Of a stretch of DNA of 64,000 nucleotides, positions 11,090 through 22,143 are shown piece by piece. Both the position numbers and the translations under genes were made by a program. Positions within the stretch are counted from its first letter, which is position 1. The number at the start of each line of letters is the position of its first letter. The notes beneath the pieces are model-generated. The model saw nothing but the letters and a program-made list of their open reading frames with translations. It made no database searches and had not been told where the DNA came from. The DNA is taken from contig JAPFBL010000365.1 in NCBI GenBank assembly GCA_026182355.1, positions 124,001-188,000 of the forward strand. The letters run 5' to 3'. The DNA is from Hermatobates lingyangjiaoensis. Taxonomy: Eukaryota; Arthropoda; Insecta; Hemiptera; Hermatobatidae.

Positions 11090-11860
11090 ACTACATACCT
11101 GTTTAATTAATAATAAAAACTATTTGGCAGTATAATTAACCAGCAAAAGTCTGCAGCACCTAGTTTATACTCGTAGGTCTTGAAATTCCAATGTTTCCTA
11201 TTTTCGTTTCGTTCAATGATATCTTTAATAAAATATTACAATCCATTTTAAGAATCTATGTTGTTATAGTTACATGTCCAAGGATATTATTTTGAAATTT
11301 TATTTATTAAATAATAAATTAGTAAAATTAAATCAAATACTTGGATTGATTGCTCCTCCTTTGCAATAATAAGTTTACTTATATTTATTAAATTGTGTAT
11401 TTCATTCATTTTAATTGGAACTAACTCACGTATCATTTCGTTAATGTTCCGTTAGTGACTAACGACTATATCGCTTCGTTTTTAATTTGGTTTCTTTCTA
11501 AACAGCATGATTGTCGCTATATTGCTTAGTGTTGTTCATCCTAATAAGTAACAAGGGGGTGTATTCGTAAAAGTTCGTAAAAGGAAGGAAACGCTTGCTT
11601 CTGATGAAATGTTACTGGGAAGATTAAACTGAATGGGTTATTGGCCCTGGGGTCTCGGCACGTGAGACAGTGTTTCTCCTTACCAGCCGGCTTTCCCGCT
11701 TACTGTTATTGCTCCATCAGCACAAGTCAATATAATTTCTAGAATATTCCTCAATTTTTCCTCTTTATATTGTTTATTCTTTACTAAACCTTATTGCATT
11801 GTTGTTTTTTTTATTAGATTTGAAAAAAAGTTAAAATACATTTAATCACATAAAAATTGG
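11090..11860. other. No recognisable gene
   Basis: AT-rich intergenic sequence. A slightly GC-richer patch at about 11630-11710 contains GGTCTCGGCACGTGAGACAG, an imperfect inverted motif of unknown meaning. Confidence 0.55.
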
Positions 11861-11869
11861 AAAGACGAT

Positions 11870-12060
11870 CTACACAGGACACAATACGAGTTCAAAATCG
11901 AAGAAGAATAACACACACAGTTTAGAGATAGAGAGACTCTTACAAACTGAAATTTTCGGACAATCAGTCTTCAAGAGAAAAGAGAAAGGGAGACCAAGCA
12001 TGTTTTAGACGCCGTGTCAAGTAAACCAGTCACCTAGCGATTACTTGCCGTTTCGTCTAC
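11870..12060 (-). mobile_element. Degenerate HHF-B arm
   Basis: Minus-strand arm with the core at 11954-11975: CTTGAAGA, then GTCCGAAAAT after an altered hairpin. It includes the B-family spacer (ACCAAGCATG and TTTTAGACGC). Confidence 0.55.
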
Positions 12061-12129
12061 GAAACACAAACACAAAAGAGTTTTAAGAGACAGTTTCTGA
12101 GTTTCAGAGCCCCCCCCCTCCCCCATTTC

Positions 12130-12192
12130 ATGTTGTGCTTTGGTCATTGATTGTTATTTCACGTGTTTATGTGAAATCTTCTTATTATATGC

Positions 12193-12228
<36 letters not shown>

Positions 12229-12250
12229 TTTATATATATATGTATATAAA
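12130..12250 (+). mobile_element. HHF-K outer end plus TA-rich tract
   Basis: Only the distal K segment is present (GTCATTGATTGTTATTTCAC, then GTGTTTATGTGAAATCTTCTTA), running into an interrupted TA tract (12190-12250). No hammerhead-like core. Confidence 0.6.
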
Positions 12251-12416
12251 ATTACAGAGAAATCAAAAGCACACACTTTTGGAGTCTCTAACCGTCTCTG
12301 TACAAGTGCACTTGGTTTCCCTCTCTTATCTTTTCTGAAGACGGTTCAAACCAAAAATTAGAGACTATAAGTGTTTGCTTTTGATTTCTCTATGTTTCTT
12401 TTCCTACATTGAACTA

Positions 12417-12418
<2 letters not shown>
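12250..12418. mobile_element. HHF-A unit
   Basis: Left remnant AAATCAAAAGCACACAC and a right plus arm with the core at 12335-12355: CTGAAGA, C, GGTT, AACC, then AAAA in place of GAAA. Short-form end (TTGAACTA) at a TA tract (12418-12441). Confidence 0.65.
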
Positions 12419-12447
<29 letters not shown>

Positions 12448-12449
12448 AT

Positions 12450-12640
12450 ATCGACCGTTTGATAGAATAGCTGTGTTGTGTTATCTAATCGGGTTTTGTA
12501 AAATTTTCCAGGTTCAAAAATCAAACTCTCACTGCCGACGTTTCGGTTTTATTTTAAAACCGAAACGTCAGCAATGAGAGTATGATTTTTGAACCTAGAA
12601 AATTTGACCGAATCCCGATTAGATAACACACCTATATATA
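12450..12640. mobile_element. HHF-G palindrome
   Basis: Foldback whose two arms join inside the hairpin (TTTTATTTTAAAA at about 12548). Both arms read outward AAACCGAAACGTCAGC, then the ATGAGAGT segment and CCCGATTAGATAACAC. Closely related to the longer G palindrome at 41694-41972. The right side meets a TA tract (12633-12655). Confidence 0.7.
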
Positions 12641-12655
12641 TATATATATATATAT

Positions 12656-12775
12656 AAACTTTAATACTTAGGAAAGGACATAGAAAGTCACTACGAAACT
12701 CACTTCGGTATTTCGACATCCATCGTCTTCGGGAAGAAGTGCAAAGTACTCGTTGAGAAGCAAACTGCTGCTCAA
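12656..12775 (-). mobile_element. HHF-E arm
   Basis: Minus-strand core at 12711-12732: CCGAAGA, C, GATGGATGTC, GAAAT. The outer end abuts a TA tract, as in the copy at 52-164. Confidence 0.6.
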
Positions 12776-12789
12776 CTATATATATATTG

Positions 12790-12900
12790 GGATACTTGCT
12801 TGTTACTTGACGGATTACCCGAAAATTTGAGTCTGTAAGTGTGTTTCCTTACTCTGTGTGTTACTTTTCTTGAATTTGGAACTCGTGTGTGTATATATAT
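12790..12900 (+). mobile_element. HHF-B arm with deleted core
   Basis: Plus-strand B arm. The CTGAAGA is lost (ACTTGACGGATTACCCGAAAA), while the distal part to TTGGAACTCGTGTGTG and a short TA run is retained. Confidence 0.55.
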
Positions 12901-12929
12901 ATAGTGCTCTCTTTTTTTTTCAATTTTCA

Positions 12930-13800
12930 TTTAAGCTCTTGTATCGATTGTAATTGGTTAATACATTAAAAGTTGTCAATTTTCTCCTTCCTACATAATG
13001 AACGATATAAGGAATGTACCTGTGACTCATCATACTTCCATATTGACTGTACACACCTCTTGTAGGCTTATTGGATTGCTCTAGATTTAGAGTTTCTTAT
13101 ATTCTTTCAATAGAAAGTACGAGACTACTTATTTGATACATACATATAATATAATAAATGTGGAATATAAGTTGGCATTTTATTTGATTCTAATTGAATA
13201 TTTAAAATACGAGTCACTACCTTTCAATGGTAATATCCATAACTAAGGAGAGGTCACTATTGGAAGCACAAACAGGTCTGGGCTGGCCCGTTCTCCGGGC
13301 GACCTTATATTTTACCCCTAACAAAGACTCCCTTCCGAAGCAACCCAATCTATACGGCTCCCTATTTCCTGGAGTTTCTTCATTCTTGCTCTGACAGCCC
13401 ACTTTTCAACAAAAGTATATCTTTTCCGGTCGTTTATATTGATGTAAGCATTTCCATTCTTTAAGTCTATATTATATTTATTTCTCTTTTTTTTTTTTTA
13501 ATTTAAGAAAAATTAGCTATAAAGTCAACAATAATTACATATTTTCATGGATACTGTGTAGAACATATTTAATAATACCTTAAATCTGTATAATATTACA
13601 TCTCAAACTTTGTGTTTCGCGGGTACTTCTCTTTCCCATCTCAACCATTATCTAACTCAAGAGAAATATATTAATATCGAAATAGCAATTATTAGTAATT
13701 AATTGTAGGATAAAATTGTTTTAAATTTGCTTGTCATATATAGAATATTTTTGCTCTTTAATACGTTTATGTTACATATGTATAAAAATATTAAATCTGA
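12930..13800. other. No recognisable gene
   Basis: AT-rich. A GC-richer patch at 13250-13400 gives a 61-codon minus frame without a recognisable domain. Confidence 0.55.
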
Positions 13801-13980
13801 AGTGGCCTAGTCGGTTACTTGTCGTTGCGTCTACAATGTGCTTGGACTTTCCCTTTTCTCCTGAAGACGGATTACCAAAAAATTTGAGTTTGAAGTGTGC
13901 TTCTTTTCTCTGTGTTTACTCTTCTTCAATTTTGAACTAAACTCGTATTGTGTCCAGTTTGGATCGTATTTCCGGTTTTT
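13800..13980 (+). mobile_element. HHF-B arm, long form
   Basis: Plus-strand core at 13861-13880: CTGAAGA, C, GG, ATTA, CC, then AAAA. Unlike most B arms it continues past AACTCGTA into GTTTGGATCGTATTTCCGG, which is alignable with the long 3' end of HHF-A and shows that A and B are related. Confidence 0.65.
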
Positions 13981-13982
13981 AA

Positions 13983-14200
13983 GTGAATATATATAATATA
14001 TTATTGAAAATGATCGCAGTTTCTGCATTCAAGACCTTTTTATTAACAGATTCTAACCTTTTGGCTATTTTCCTTATTGTAGTAGCAAAGCTATAAATCA
14101 AGTTCGCCAATGACAATTCCAAGTAAATAGGTCAAGTGAACGAAAGAAATTCAATAACATCGGCTGAAAGTAATTCACCGTGCACTAATAAACAAGCTTT
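13983..14200 (-). pseudogene. PLE N-terminal coding fragment
   Basis: The minus strand reads RKIAKRLESVNKKVLNAETA then IIFNN before an AT-rich end at about 13985. This matches RRLVRRIESLSLKIVNAETA, then VNFND, at 49.2 kb and the related reading at 39.35 kb, and identifies the N-terminal segment of a Penelope-like ORF. It stops at a TA-rich boundary like its relatives. No hammerhead-like core could be assigned. Confidence 0.6.
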
Positions 14201-14214
14201 CAACAAGTATATAT

Positions 14215-14435
14215 ATACACTTTTCTATAAAAATACGATCCGAAACGAACAAATAAAGTTCAATGTAGATAAAGAAACATAGGGAAATTAAGATCACACA
14301 GTTACAGTCTCTATTTTTTGGTTTGAACCGTCTTCAGGAGAGATAAGAGAGGGAAACCTCATCGTTGGAGACCATCTCTGTATCAGTGCGCTTGGTTTCC
14401 CTGTCTTATCTCTCCTGAACCGTCCGTTGGACACG
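14215..14435. mobile_element. HHF-A inverted pair
   Basis: Left arm on minus with the core at 14317-14337: CTGAAGA, C, GGTT, AACC, then CAAA. The right arm is truncated just after CTCTCCTGAA. The spacer includes TTGGAGACCATCTCTGTATC. Confidence 0.65.
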
Positions 14436-14439
14436 AGGT

Positions 14440-14605
14440 CTATATATATATATCGGTTGGTGGAACTATTCACGTCTCCGTACCTGTGTTCCTTTATATT
14501 TTTTCCCTTTGCATCTCCTGAAGACGGCAAGACAGCTGAAATTTTATCGAGAATCGTGAGTGTTGATTTTTTTCTTTTTTGTTCTCGTTTTATTGCTTTA
14601 TAATA
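14440..14605 (+). mobile_element. HHF-C arm
   Basis: Plus-strand core at 14518-14541: CTGAAGA, C, GGC, AAGACA, GCT, GAAAT. Preceded by a short TA run, and by the pyrimidine-rich CCCTTTGCATCTC leader seen in other families. Confidence 0.65.
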
Positions 14606-14749
14606 AGATAATAAGATCAAAAAGAAAAGAATGTCAGAAAATAGTAAGCTTTTTAAAATCAGATGATTTTTTTTTAAATGTTTAAATATAAAACCTGAAT
14701 TATATATGATGGTAATGTAGGTTTTTAACAAATATGAGATAGATATCAA

Positions 14750-15690
14750 ACAAAACAGTTTTTAACATGAATTATTGAAATGAAAACGGTTGGTAGACTG
14801 AGAATGAAAGATTTTATGATAGTGGTTATACGGATTATAAAACTGTCAAAGGACATATGAACCCTTCAGGTGTTTATACAGCTCATTGTGCAAGCATGCA
14901 AAACGATACTGGAAATTAGAGCGGAGACTAATACTTGCCAAGTCTCTGCAGGAAGTTAGATTGAAGTGCCAATGGTTTGATAGTAAAACTGATATCAAAA
15001 CCTTCAGTCTACCTTATTTAAGCAAAAACTTAATTACCCGTAATGTCATTACAAGAACCAGTTAAAACCTTTGACCTGTGCATTTAAACGCCCAGTTATT
15101 TCAAATACAGTTTACAAAAACTATCGTCAAATTTAATCCTGATCTTAATTAAAAGTTATGTGTATTTCACTAACTTTTTGCTAGTGTTCATTTCCATTTC
15201 TTCTCAGTTATAGTCATTTATTTCGAGTTCTTCTTGTTTGTAGTTAACCGGAAGAGAAGAATAAATTATTTATCAAAAATTTTGATTGATTAACTCTTTT
15301 ACTTTTTTTTAAATGTTGTGGTTCTTTCATATTATCGAAATAATATCATGAATATCATAATTCATATAAATATAAAACTTCATATTCATATGATAGAATA
15401 ATTCATACGAATACAGAATTCATATAATATATTCATATAATTCATATGCATATAGATATAATAAATTTATCAGAATTATTAATTCATATTCATATGAATT
15501 AATATTCATGTGAATAATGAATCCAAATGAATATAATAATATGTGATGAATTATCGTTTATAAATTCATTCGTGAACACATATATGTGCAATACAGATAC
15601 TTTTTTACTTGTTCTTATGGATGTTCCCAATATGAAGCAGTTAATTCTTAATTGAAAGCCATAATTACTTCCTACGATGAAATAACTAAG
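14750..15690. other. AT-rich region, no gene
   Basis: No coding signal. 15340-15560 is low-complexity sequence built from ATTCATATGAAT-like palindromic words. Confidence 0.6.
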
Positions 15691-15696
15691 AAAGAG

Positions 15697-15825
15697 AGAA
15701 TGAAGAGAGAGTAGAGTAGTAGTAGTAGAGTAGTAGTAGTAGTAGAGCAGTAGTAGTAGAGTAGTAGTAGTAGAGTAGTAGTAGTAGTAGAGTAGTAGTA
15801 GTAGAGTAGTAGTTGTAGTAATGAA
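15697..15825 (+). repeat. Interrupted (GTA)n microsatellite
   Basis: GTAGTAGTA runs separated at intervals by GAG or GAGCA units, about 125 bp long. Confidence 0.9.
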
Positions 15826-15829
15826 ATAT

Positions 15830-16905
15830 TCAATCTAAACCAAAACTCGGTATTTTTAACAAGATACTTTCCTATTACTTTAAAATTATTAAATTATTAC
15901 TTTTTTATAACTATTTTATAGAAGTTTTCTTTTTATGAAACATTCATATCCATGCATATAATAAAATTTTTTCATAAAAACCTCTTGAAATAAAAATCAA
16001 TATCTCTAAACACTCATATGCAAAAAAATAAACACAAATAAACTGAATCAATTACTTATTGCTATGACTTAAATTACATTTATCTTATAGGACAAGAAAA
16101 TACTAAAAATATTATAGACTTGAAACCTTCTTAATTCTGTCTCAATAATAGGATTGATTGCTTAGAAATTCCCCTTGGTATTCGCAAACATGGAAGAAAT
16201 GCCAATATGCCTTTATCTTTATTACTCCTCAATGACATTGAATATGAGAGAGTAGGAGAGACTGAGGAAAAGATAGAAAGTCAGAAAGAATATATTTTTT
16301 TTATTTGTCTTTTCTATTTCAAACAGCTTTGTAAATAAACTTTCATCCAATATCATTTATTTCAAAAAAAAAAATATATATATATATATTTCTTTTAAGA
16401 CTTGTACGTGATGATCATTTGCTTCATCATGATTTACTGTCTACATCTTTTAAAACTTCAATTTTAAGGAATGTCTGCTGGTATGTAGAATTCAGCTCGC
16501 ATACATCTCTCTGGCATACACTTTTTAGATTTTTTTTTTTTTTCAAGAACACGTGACTCTGATACTAACTATTTGTTTTTCTTACCGAAACATTTGTTTC
16601 GTGAATAATCTGAGTATTGTTGGACTATAATACATTAAAGCTATACTTTTCATCCTGACTGCTAGTTATGTATTTTTGTACATGTATCAACAATGAATTA
16701 TATATCCAATGAATTTTAAACACTAATTCATAATTCCTATTTTTAGTAATCACCTGCACAATCTAATCGATAGTTAAATATATAATACATTGACAATTCT
16801 ATATTTTCATCCGAAATTTTTAATTCATCAATGAAATTTAACAATTAATTAGTTTACATAAAGAATTCTGTAATCTGCTACATTGAAATCCCAATACTGG
16901 CAATA
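15830..16905. other. No recognisable gene
   Basis: AT-rich with poly-A and poly-T runs and a short TA tract at about 16374-16389. No domain-bearing frame. Confidence 0.6.
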
Positions 16906-16908
16906 AAA

Positions 16909-17232
16909 CATTGTAGGGTAAAAATCTAATGAAATGGTCTCCACATTTAAAAATTTTAATGATATAAACAACGCGTTTCGAACACGTAGTGTTCTTCCTC
17001 AGGCATTAACTAAAAAATACAATGACACCAGAGAATTAACTATAGTACAAAGTAATAACTCTCTGGTGTCATTGTATTTTTTAGTTAATGCCTGAGGAAG
17101 AACACTAGGTGTTCGAAACGCGTTGTTTATATCATTAAAATGTTTATATGTGGAGACCATTTCATTAGATTTTTACCCTACAATGAGTAAATACCACATA
17201 ATAACTGATTGCACTACATTAGAATTAGTCAA
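16909..17232. mobile_element. HHF-F inverted pair
   Basis: Two complete outward arms: core on minus at 16975-17002 and on plus at 17092-17119 (CTGAGGA, A, GAACAC, 4-nt loop, GTGTTC, GAAAC). A segment around AATGACACCAGAG is mirrored between them. The right arm continues through ATG at 17183 into MSKYHIITDCTTLELVKRV. The left arm ends at the equivalent ATG position (ACATTGTAGGG). Confidence 0.8.
17092..17119 (+). ncRNA. Hammerhead-like motif (family F)
   Basis: CTGAGGA, A, 6-bp hairpin GAACAC/GTGTTC, GAAAC. Upstream TTAATG and downstream CATTAA could pair as an outer (stem I-like) helix. Confidence 0.5.
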
Positions 17233-17761
17233 GCGAGTTGATTTATCCATCGGATTATGCATATTGTCTTGTATACGAGATTCGTATTTACTAATATTCA
17301 ATTTTCAATCTAATTTAAATTTCATAAGCATACCTTCTTAATGAAAATGATTACCTTTATGTTATTTAAAGTATCAATATATTTGCTTGGTAACATTTGT
17401 ATTAATAACATCACTGGCTTCAATAATTTTGATCATGAAAGGCTCAAAGATTTGCAGATGTGCTATAAATGTAATAAAACTTTAGTTTATGACTCATGTA
17501 AACTTCTTCTGTATGCCATGAAATTACCTTCGTATAAAATTACAATAACCTTCTTTGTTTTAAATATATATGTGTTATGAATATCCTAAAGAGATACGTC
17601 AGACCTTTTTTTACCCTAAGCCTTCCTAATCAGCTTTTTCAGTCGTTCGGCTTTTTCCAGGCCAGTTAGCATTACTAATTCTAACACTTCTCATTCTGAT
17701 GGTAAAATGAGTGTAAGACACGTAATAATATATTGTCCATAATATATACAATATATATATC

Positions 17762-18140
17762 TATAATATATAATATAGTTCAATATAAACAAAGAAACAT
17801 AGAGAAATCAGAAGAACACACTTACAGTCTCTAATTTTCGGTTTGAACCGTCTTCAGGAGAGATAAGAGAGGGAAACCAAGCGCACTGGATCAGAGACGG
17901 TTGGAGACCAACAGTGTTGCCGCATGCGCGCCCGTTCACAGAAAATAAGGTAGACAGGAATCAATTTCAGGAATTGACAGGAATCAAGTACGCTTGGCTT
18001 CCCTCTCTTATCTCTCCTGAAGACGGTTCAAACCGAAAATTAGAGACTGTAAGTGTGTTCTTCTGATTTCTCTATGTTTCTTTGTTTATATTGAACTATA
18101 TTTGTCCGTTTTGGATCGTATTTCCAACGAAAAAAAGTGT
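17762..18140. mobile_element. HHF-A inverted pair, well preserved
   Basis: Cores on minus at 17836-17857 and plus at 18017-18038 (CTGAAGA, C, GGTT, loop CA, AACC, GAAAAT). Outward arms of about 110-130 bp, the right one of long form ending GTATTTCCAACGAAAAA. The inner spacer (about 17880-18000) is not symmetrical. Confidence 0.8.
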
Positions 18141-18659
18141 ATAATATATAATATATACACATAGTAATATACACTATGATCTACAACATATCGTGTGGAT
18201 GAGGCCCAATAACTCTTCATTTTCAGGGACTAATCAAAATTTATCTATCTCTCTTGTGAAGATAAGTTGAGATTTTTGTATTAAGATTAACAACAGAACT
18301 ACATCGTTTTCCTTTATAATCCCGCTCAAAACAAAACCTTGAAATGGTTATGGATATAAAATTGGTCGCAAATGTTCATCAGGTTTAGAGCAACCTTATC
18401 AAAAAAATGAATGGATACATCCCTCTGTTTCCATTTAGTTATTGCTTTACAAAGCCTGTCCTCTGCTTTGATTCTCTGCAATCTCCACTTCATAATAAGT
18501 TTTGGTAGGGTAGTATTACGTACACAACAATAATAGCTAATATTTTCTCATATCGTTGATCACGTGTTGTCTACGCCATAAGTGTTGTCCACACGTCTTA
18601 GTTTTGCTTGCCAAAAGAATAAATGATTGCAAGTTTAAAACTCGCTTATTAGTCTGAAT

Positions 18660-18794
18660 TTTTCTTTTAAAAGGTGTAAAATCGTTTGCAAGCGTAAAGA
18701 TCCACAGCCTGAATGATTCGAAGGACCCGTTAAAAATTTTCTCTTAATAGGCAACAGTAACAGAAACATAGGACTGCAGGAGTAAATTAATCTA
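18660..18794 (+). repeat. Repeat copy carrying the mariner insertion
   Basis: Resembles 20170-20299 (shared AATAGGCAACAGTAA and GGAGTAAATTAATCTA). The mariner-like element inserted at its TA at 18793-18794; the sequence resumes as GGTAATTTGAATC from 19604. Confidence 0.75.
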
Positions 18795-18954
18795 CAGAGT
18801 GCTACACAAAAACCCCTAAATTCGAAACTTTAAACTGTATTAATTAAAACATATTATTTTTTAATGGTATTTAAAAACGAATCAAACTGACAACTTTATT
18901 GTGTAATTAACAAACTGTTAGCTAATAAGAAGTTACAGATACTGCTGGAGTGTG

Positions 18955-19190
18955 ATGAAATCTGGAGTATCATCACACTGGGAGTATCATCACACTGGAG
19001 TATCCACACACTGGAGTATCATCACACTGGAGTATCATCACACTGGAGTATCATCACACTGGGAGTATCATCACACTGGGAGTATCATCACACTGGGAGT
19101 ATCATCACACTGGGAGTATCATCACACTGGAGTATCATCACACTGGAGTATCATCACACTAGAGTATCATCACACTGGAGTATCATCACA
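18955..19190 (+). repeat. 16-17-bp minisatellite
   Basis: About 14 tandem copies of GGAGTATCATCACACT with or without an extra G. It occupies the position where the middle of the transposase ORF should be. The open frame through it (HHTGVSSHWEY-like) is a by-product. Confidence 0.9.
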
Positions 19191-19436
19191 CCCCAGCAGT
19201 GGCCATCCAAGAGCCCTGACTTCAGTGTCATTGACTTTTGCATTCGGAGTGTACTCTTACAGAAGGTTCAGAGACAAAGAAGAGGAATCACTTATATTGA
19301 GTCATTAAAACATGTGTTGATAGACTCATGGAATAACATGTCTCTTGATGTCATTCGTCCAGCAACTCAGAACTAGATGGATCGATTACGTCGCTGTTCT
19401 GCAGTTAATGGACAGCATTTTGAGCGGTGTCTGTAA
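19191..19436 (+). pseudogene. Mariner-type transposase, C-terminal end
   Basis: One frame reads PQQWPSKSPDFSVIDFC, matching the WPANSPDLNPxDF block that carries the third catalytic acidic residue of Tc1/mariner DDE/D transposases. It continues with YIESLKHVLIDSWNNM (the linker-helix region), a TAG stop at 19375-19377, then MDRLRRC and NGQHFERCL to the natural stop at 19434-19436. The N-terminal DNA-binding domain and the first two catalytic residues are missing, replaced by the minisatellite. The element cannot be autonomous. Confidence 0.8.
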
Positions 19437-19964
19437 CTTGTTATTAGTTATTATTTAGATAATATAGTTATTAGTTATTATTTGTAATTACACAATAAAG
19501 CTGTTAGTTTGATTCTTTTGTAAATGCCATTAAAAAATACCATGGTTTAAATAATACAGTTTAAAGTTTCGAATTTAGGGGTTTTTTGTGGGACACCCTG
19601 TAGGTAATTTGAATCATTATTTAAAACTAGTATCAAATAACAAGTGACCCACATTTTTCTTCCTTGCCTAGGACAATGGAGCTAATAGAGTTTGCAGGGT
19701 GAACGATTTTTTTTTCAATTATACTTAAAACTTCTTTAAAGGCAATTGTGAAATTCATTAAAGATTTTAATGTATAAAGTTTATTTAGAAACGGCCAAAG
19801 AAAGGTCAATAAGACAGGCTGAGACAAAGACAGTTTAAATTAAACTACAGTAATCATTTCAACAATATCAATAACATAACAGATGGTTCTTACACCAGTG
19901 ATTTAAAGTTTATTCACTGATGAAATAGATACAGCCGTGCAAAATCAAATGAAATAATCATTCA

Positions 19965-20115
19965 TGCATTTCGTCATTACCACAGAGGTTAGTATTATTA
20001 ATATTAAAGAAATAATATACCGTCTTACCACGTACACTGCTGCTGTAGCTCTCGTACTGCAGCAATGTACAAGGTAAGACTGTATATTATTTGTTTAATA
20101 AACATTATTGTTATT
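19965..20115. mobile_element. Small foldback, HHF-T-like ends
   Basis: The left part CATTACCACAGAGGTTAG resembles the outer end of HHF-T units at 27.9 and 58.1 kb. The core is a palindrome, AATATACCGTCTTACC...GGTAAGACTGTATATT, around TACTGCAGCAATGTAC. No hammerhead-like core. Confidence 0.5.
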
Positions 20116-20169
20116 GTTTATAAATTTCATAATTATTTTACGAATAACTTGATAATACGATTTTTTCTG

Positions 20170-20312
20170 TAAAAGTTGTAAAATCCTTTGCATGAGTAAA
20201 GAACTCAGCATCAAAATGATTCCAAGGACTCCTTAAAAAACTTTCCTTTAATAGGCAACAGTAAGAGAAAATGTAGGACTCCAGGAGTAAATTAATCTAG
20301 GTAATTTGAATC
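20170..20312 (+). repeat. Repeat copy with empty mariner site
   Basis: Matches 18670-18794 and continues without interruption through AATCTAGGTAATTTGAATC, so it lacks the 807-bp element at the corresponding TA (20298-20299). It is a natural pre-insertion reference. Confidence 0.75.
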
Positions 20313-20527
20313 TAATACTCGCTAGCTACAATACAATAAAACCAAAACAATTGATTATCAAGAAGTTTGAGATTATATTTGCTTATAGTAAAGTTGGGTA
20401 GAAATGTAGAATAGGGTACGAGGTGTAAAATGGCGGCTTGAAATAAATCCGGCATATTGACGGTTTGTGAATCGATATATTGGAATCACGCCTTAATTGA
20501 CAAGTTTATGACGTCATAAACGTAAAT

Positions 20528-20973
20528 AGATTGAAATTAAATCATTAGTTGTGCAATCCGCAATTGTGTGGTATTTACTCATTCTGAGGTAAAATGGATA
20601 AACCAACAAAAGTCTCCACATAAATGAAGTTTTATTCAACGCGTTTCGAACACTTTGTGTTCATCATCAGGAAGACACTATAATATAAATTATATCTAAT
20701 TAGTTACAAAAATAGGAAACAGATCCTACTAGTTTCCTACTAGTTGTTTTCACTTGACCAACCCGTCAGTACCACATCCTTGGGTATGTCTTGAATTCTA
20801 TTAATTGAATTTTATTATTTCACTCTAATTTTTGTAACTAATTAGATGTAATTTGTATTATAGTGTCTTCCTGATGATGAACACAAAGTGTTCGAAACGC
20901 GTTGAATAAAACTTCATTTGTGTGGAGACTTTTGTTGGTTTATCCATTTTACCTCAGAATGAGATTGAAATTA
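20528..20973. mobile_element. HHF-H foldback with 12-bp direct repeats
   Basis: The unit at 20540-20961 is flanked by AGATTGAAATTA (20528-20539, 20962-20973). Cores on minus at 20643-20670 and plus at 20871-20898, both CTGATGA, T, GAACAC, loop AAA, GTGTTC, GAAAC. The longer left arm encodes MSKYHTIADCTT on minus. The right arm stops at the equivalent ATG (20959-20961). Best-preserved unit in the window. Confidence 0.85.
20871..20898 (+). ncRNA. Hammerhead-like motif (family H)
   Basis: CTGATGA, T, 6-bp hairpin GAACAC/GTGTTC with loop AAA, GAAAC. Its mirror copy is at 20643-20670. Confidence 0.55.
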
Positions 20974-21594
20974 TTTAAAATGAATTTCTTTAATGCGAAA
21001 TATTAAAAACTTAAGAATAAGATAATATAAAGGTTATAAAATAGGATTGGAGGTATGAAATAGTAAAAGACAATGTGTATACGAGATACTATTATAAAAT
21101 TTGTTGATTATAGGTCACTCCAGATTTTGTTTCCATTTATTATTCTTTAATAATGTTAAGAATAACATTTATGCAGGGTTGTTTTTATAACAATTATAAA
21201 GATAAAACTTGTTATTTACTGTTTGTTAGAAACGAGGAGTTGATGAATGAAATGATTTCTTCCTTCTATATTTGAGAAACACTGAATTTCCACATGGAAG
21301 CTTTCGTTACCTCCCTAAAGTTTCTCTTGGAGTAAGCTAACATTACATTACTCCTTTGAGAGAAACTGCTGATTATTTATCTCAATCTCATCTCATCTGG
21401 AAGTGTTGGAGGCAAGAAATAATGTCTCTTGTTCTTTCTTGTAACTTAAAGAATGAAACAGAGTAAGTAAACCTTATATTTTTTTGTTTTCACCAACCAA
21501 AAAAACTGTCATATGAACAATCTCTCTAATCACGAGTTCTGTATTGCAAGATATTATTGATTTTTTTTTATTAAATAATATACATACACATAAA

Positions 21595-21800
21595 TTATAA
21601 GTTGAATGTAGATAAATTAAAAAACATACACTTATAGTCTCTAATTTTCGGTTTGAACTGTCTTCAGGAGAGATAAGAGACGGTTTCCCAAGTCAAGCGC
21701 TTGGTTTCTCTCCTGAAGACGATTCAAACCAAAACTGTCTGCATGTTTTTTTATCTACATTGAACTTTATTTGTCCATTTCAGATCGTATTTTCAACGAA
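21595..21800. mobile_element. HHF-A inverted pair, compact
   Basis: Cores on minus at 21646-21667 and plus at 21713-21734, separated by only about 45 bp. The plus core has CAAA instead of GAAA. The right arm ends in TTTGTCCATTTCAGATCGTA, the long form. Confidence 0.7.
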
Positions 21801-22143
21801 ATAGTAATTATAAGTACAGTATTCGGTAAGCTACTAACTACAACAATAATAGATTTAAAAGTAAATTCCTTGCAGTTACTGTCATTTTAGCAAATAATTT
21901 TAATCCTAAATTTAACTCATGCAGATATTCAGGTAAATAAGTAGATTTTTCTTCATAGAATTACACAATTGGACCATTAGTTTTAGACAGCCTCGAGTGT
22001 ATTCCTGACTGAGGTCCCTATAGTGTTCTTGAGCAATGAATTCATGCGGCTACTGCAGAGTATTAACCTGATTTCCAACTGAGTCACTACTCTACACAGA
22101 CATGGTATGTATCTTTTCTGAATATCCCTATATGATGGTTGGC

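Larger units (their letters stand above)
18795..19601 (+). mobile_element. Mariner/Tc1-type DNA transposon remnant
   Basis: Long imperfect terminal inverted repeats of about 110-120 bp: left CAGAGTGCTACACAAAAACC, right complement CAGGGTGTCCCACAAAAAAC, both continuing through CCTAAATTCGAAACTTTAAA. Flanked by TA on each side. Inside are a minisatellite and the C-terminal end of a transposase. The paralogous empty site at 20298-20299 supports the boundaries. Confidence 0.85.

Noticed and set aside
17123..17580. Two small genes of 72 and 79 codons in tandem
   Set aside because: The first is the outward arm of an HHF-F unit. The second has no motif or support beyond being open.
18955..19190. CRISPR-like array
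   Set aside because: Units are contiguous 16-17-bp repeats without unique spacers, inside a eukaryotic transposon.
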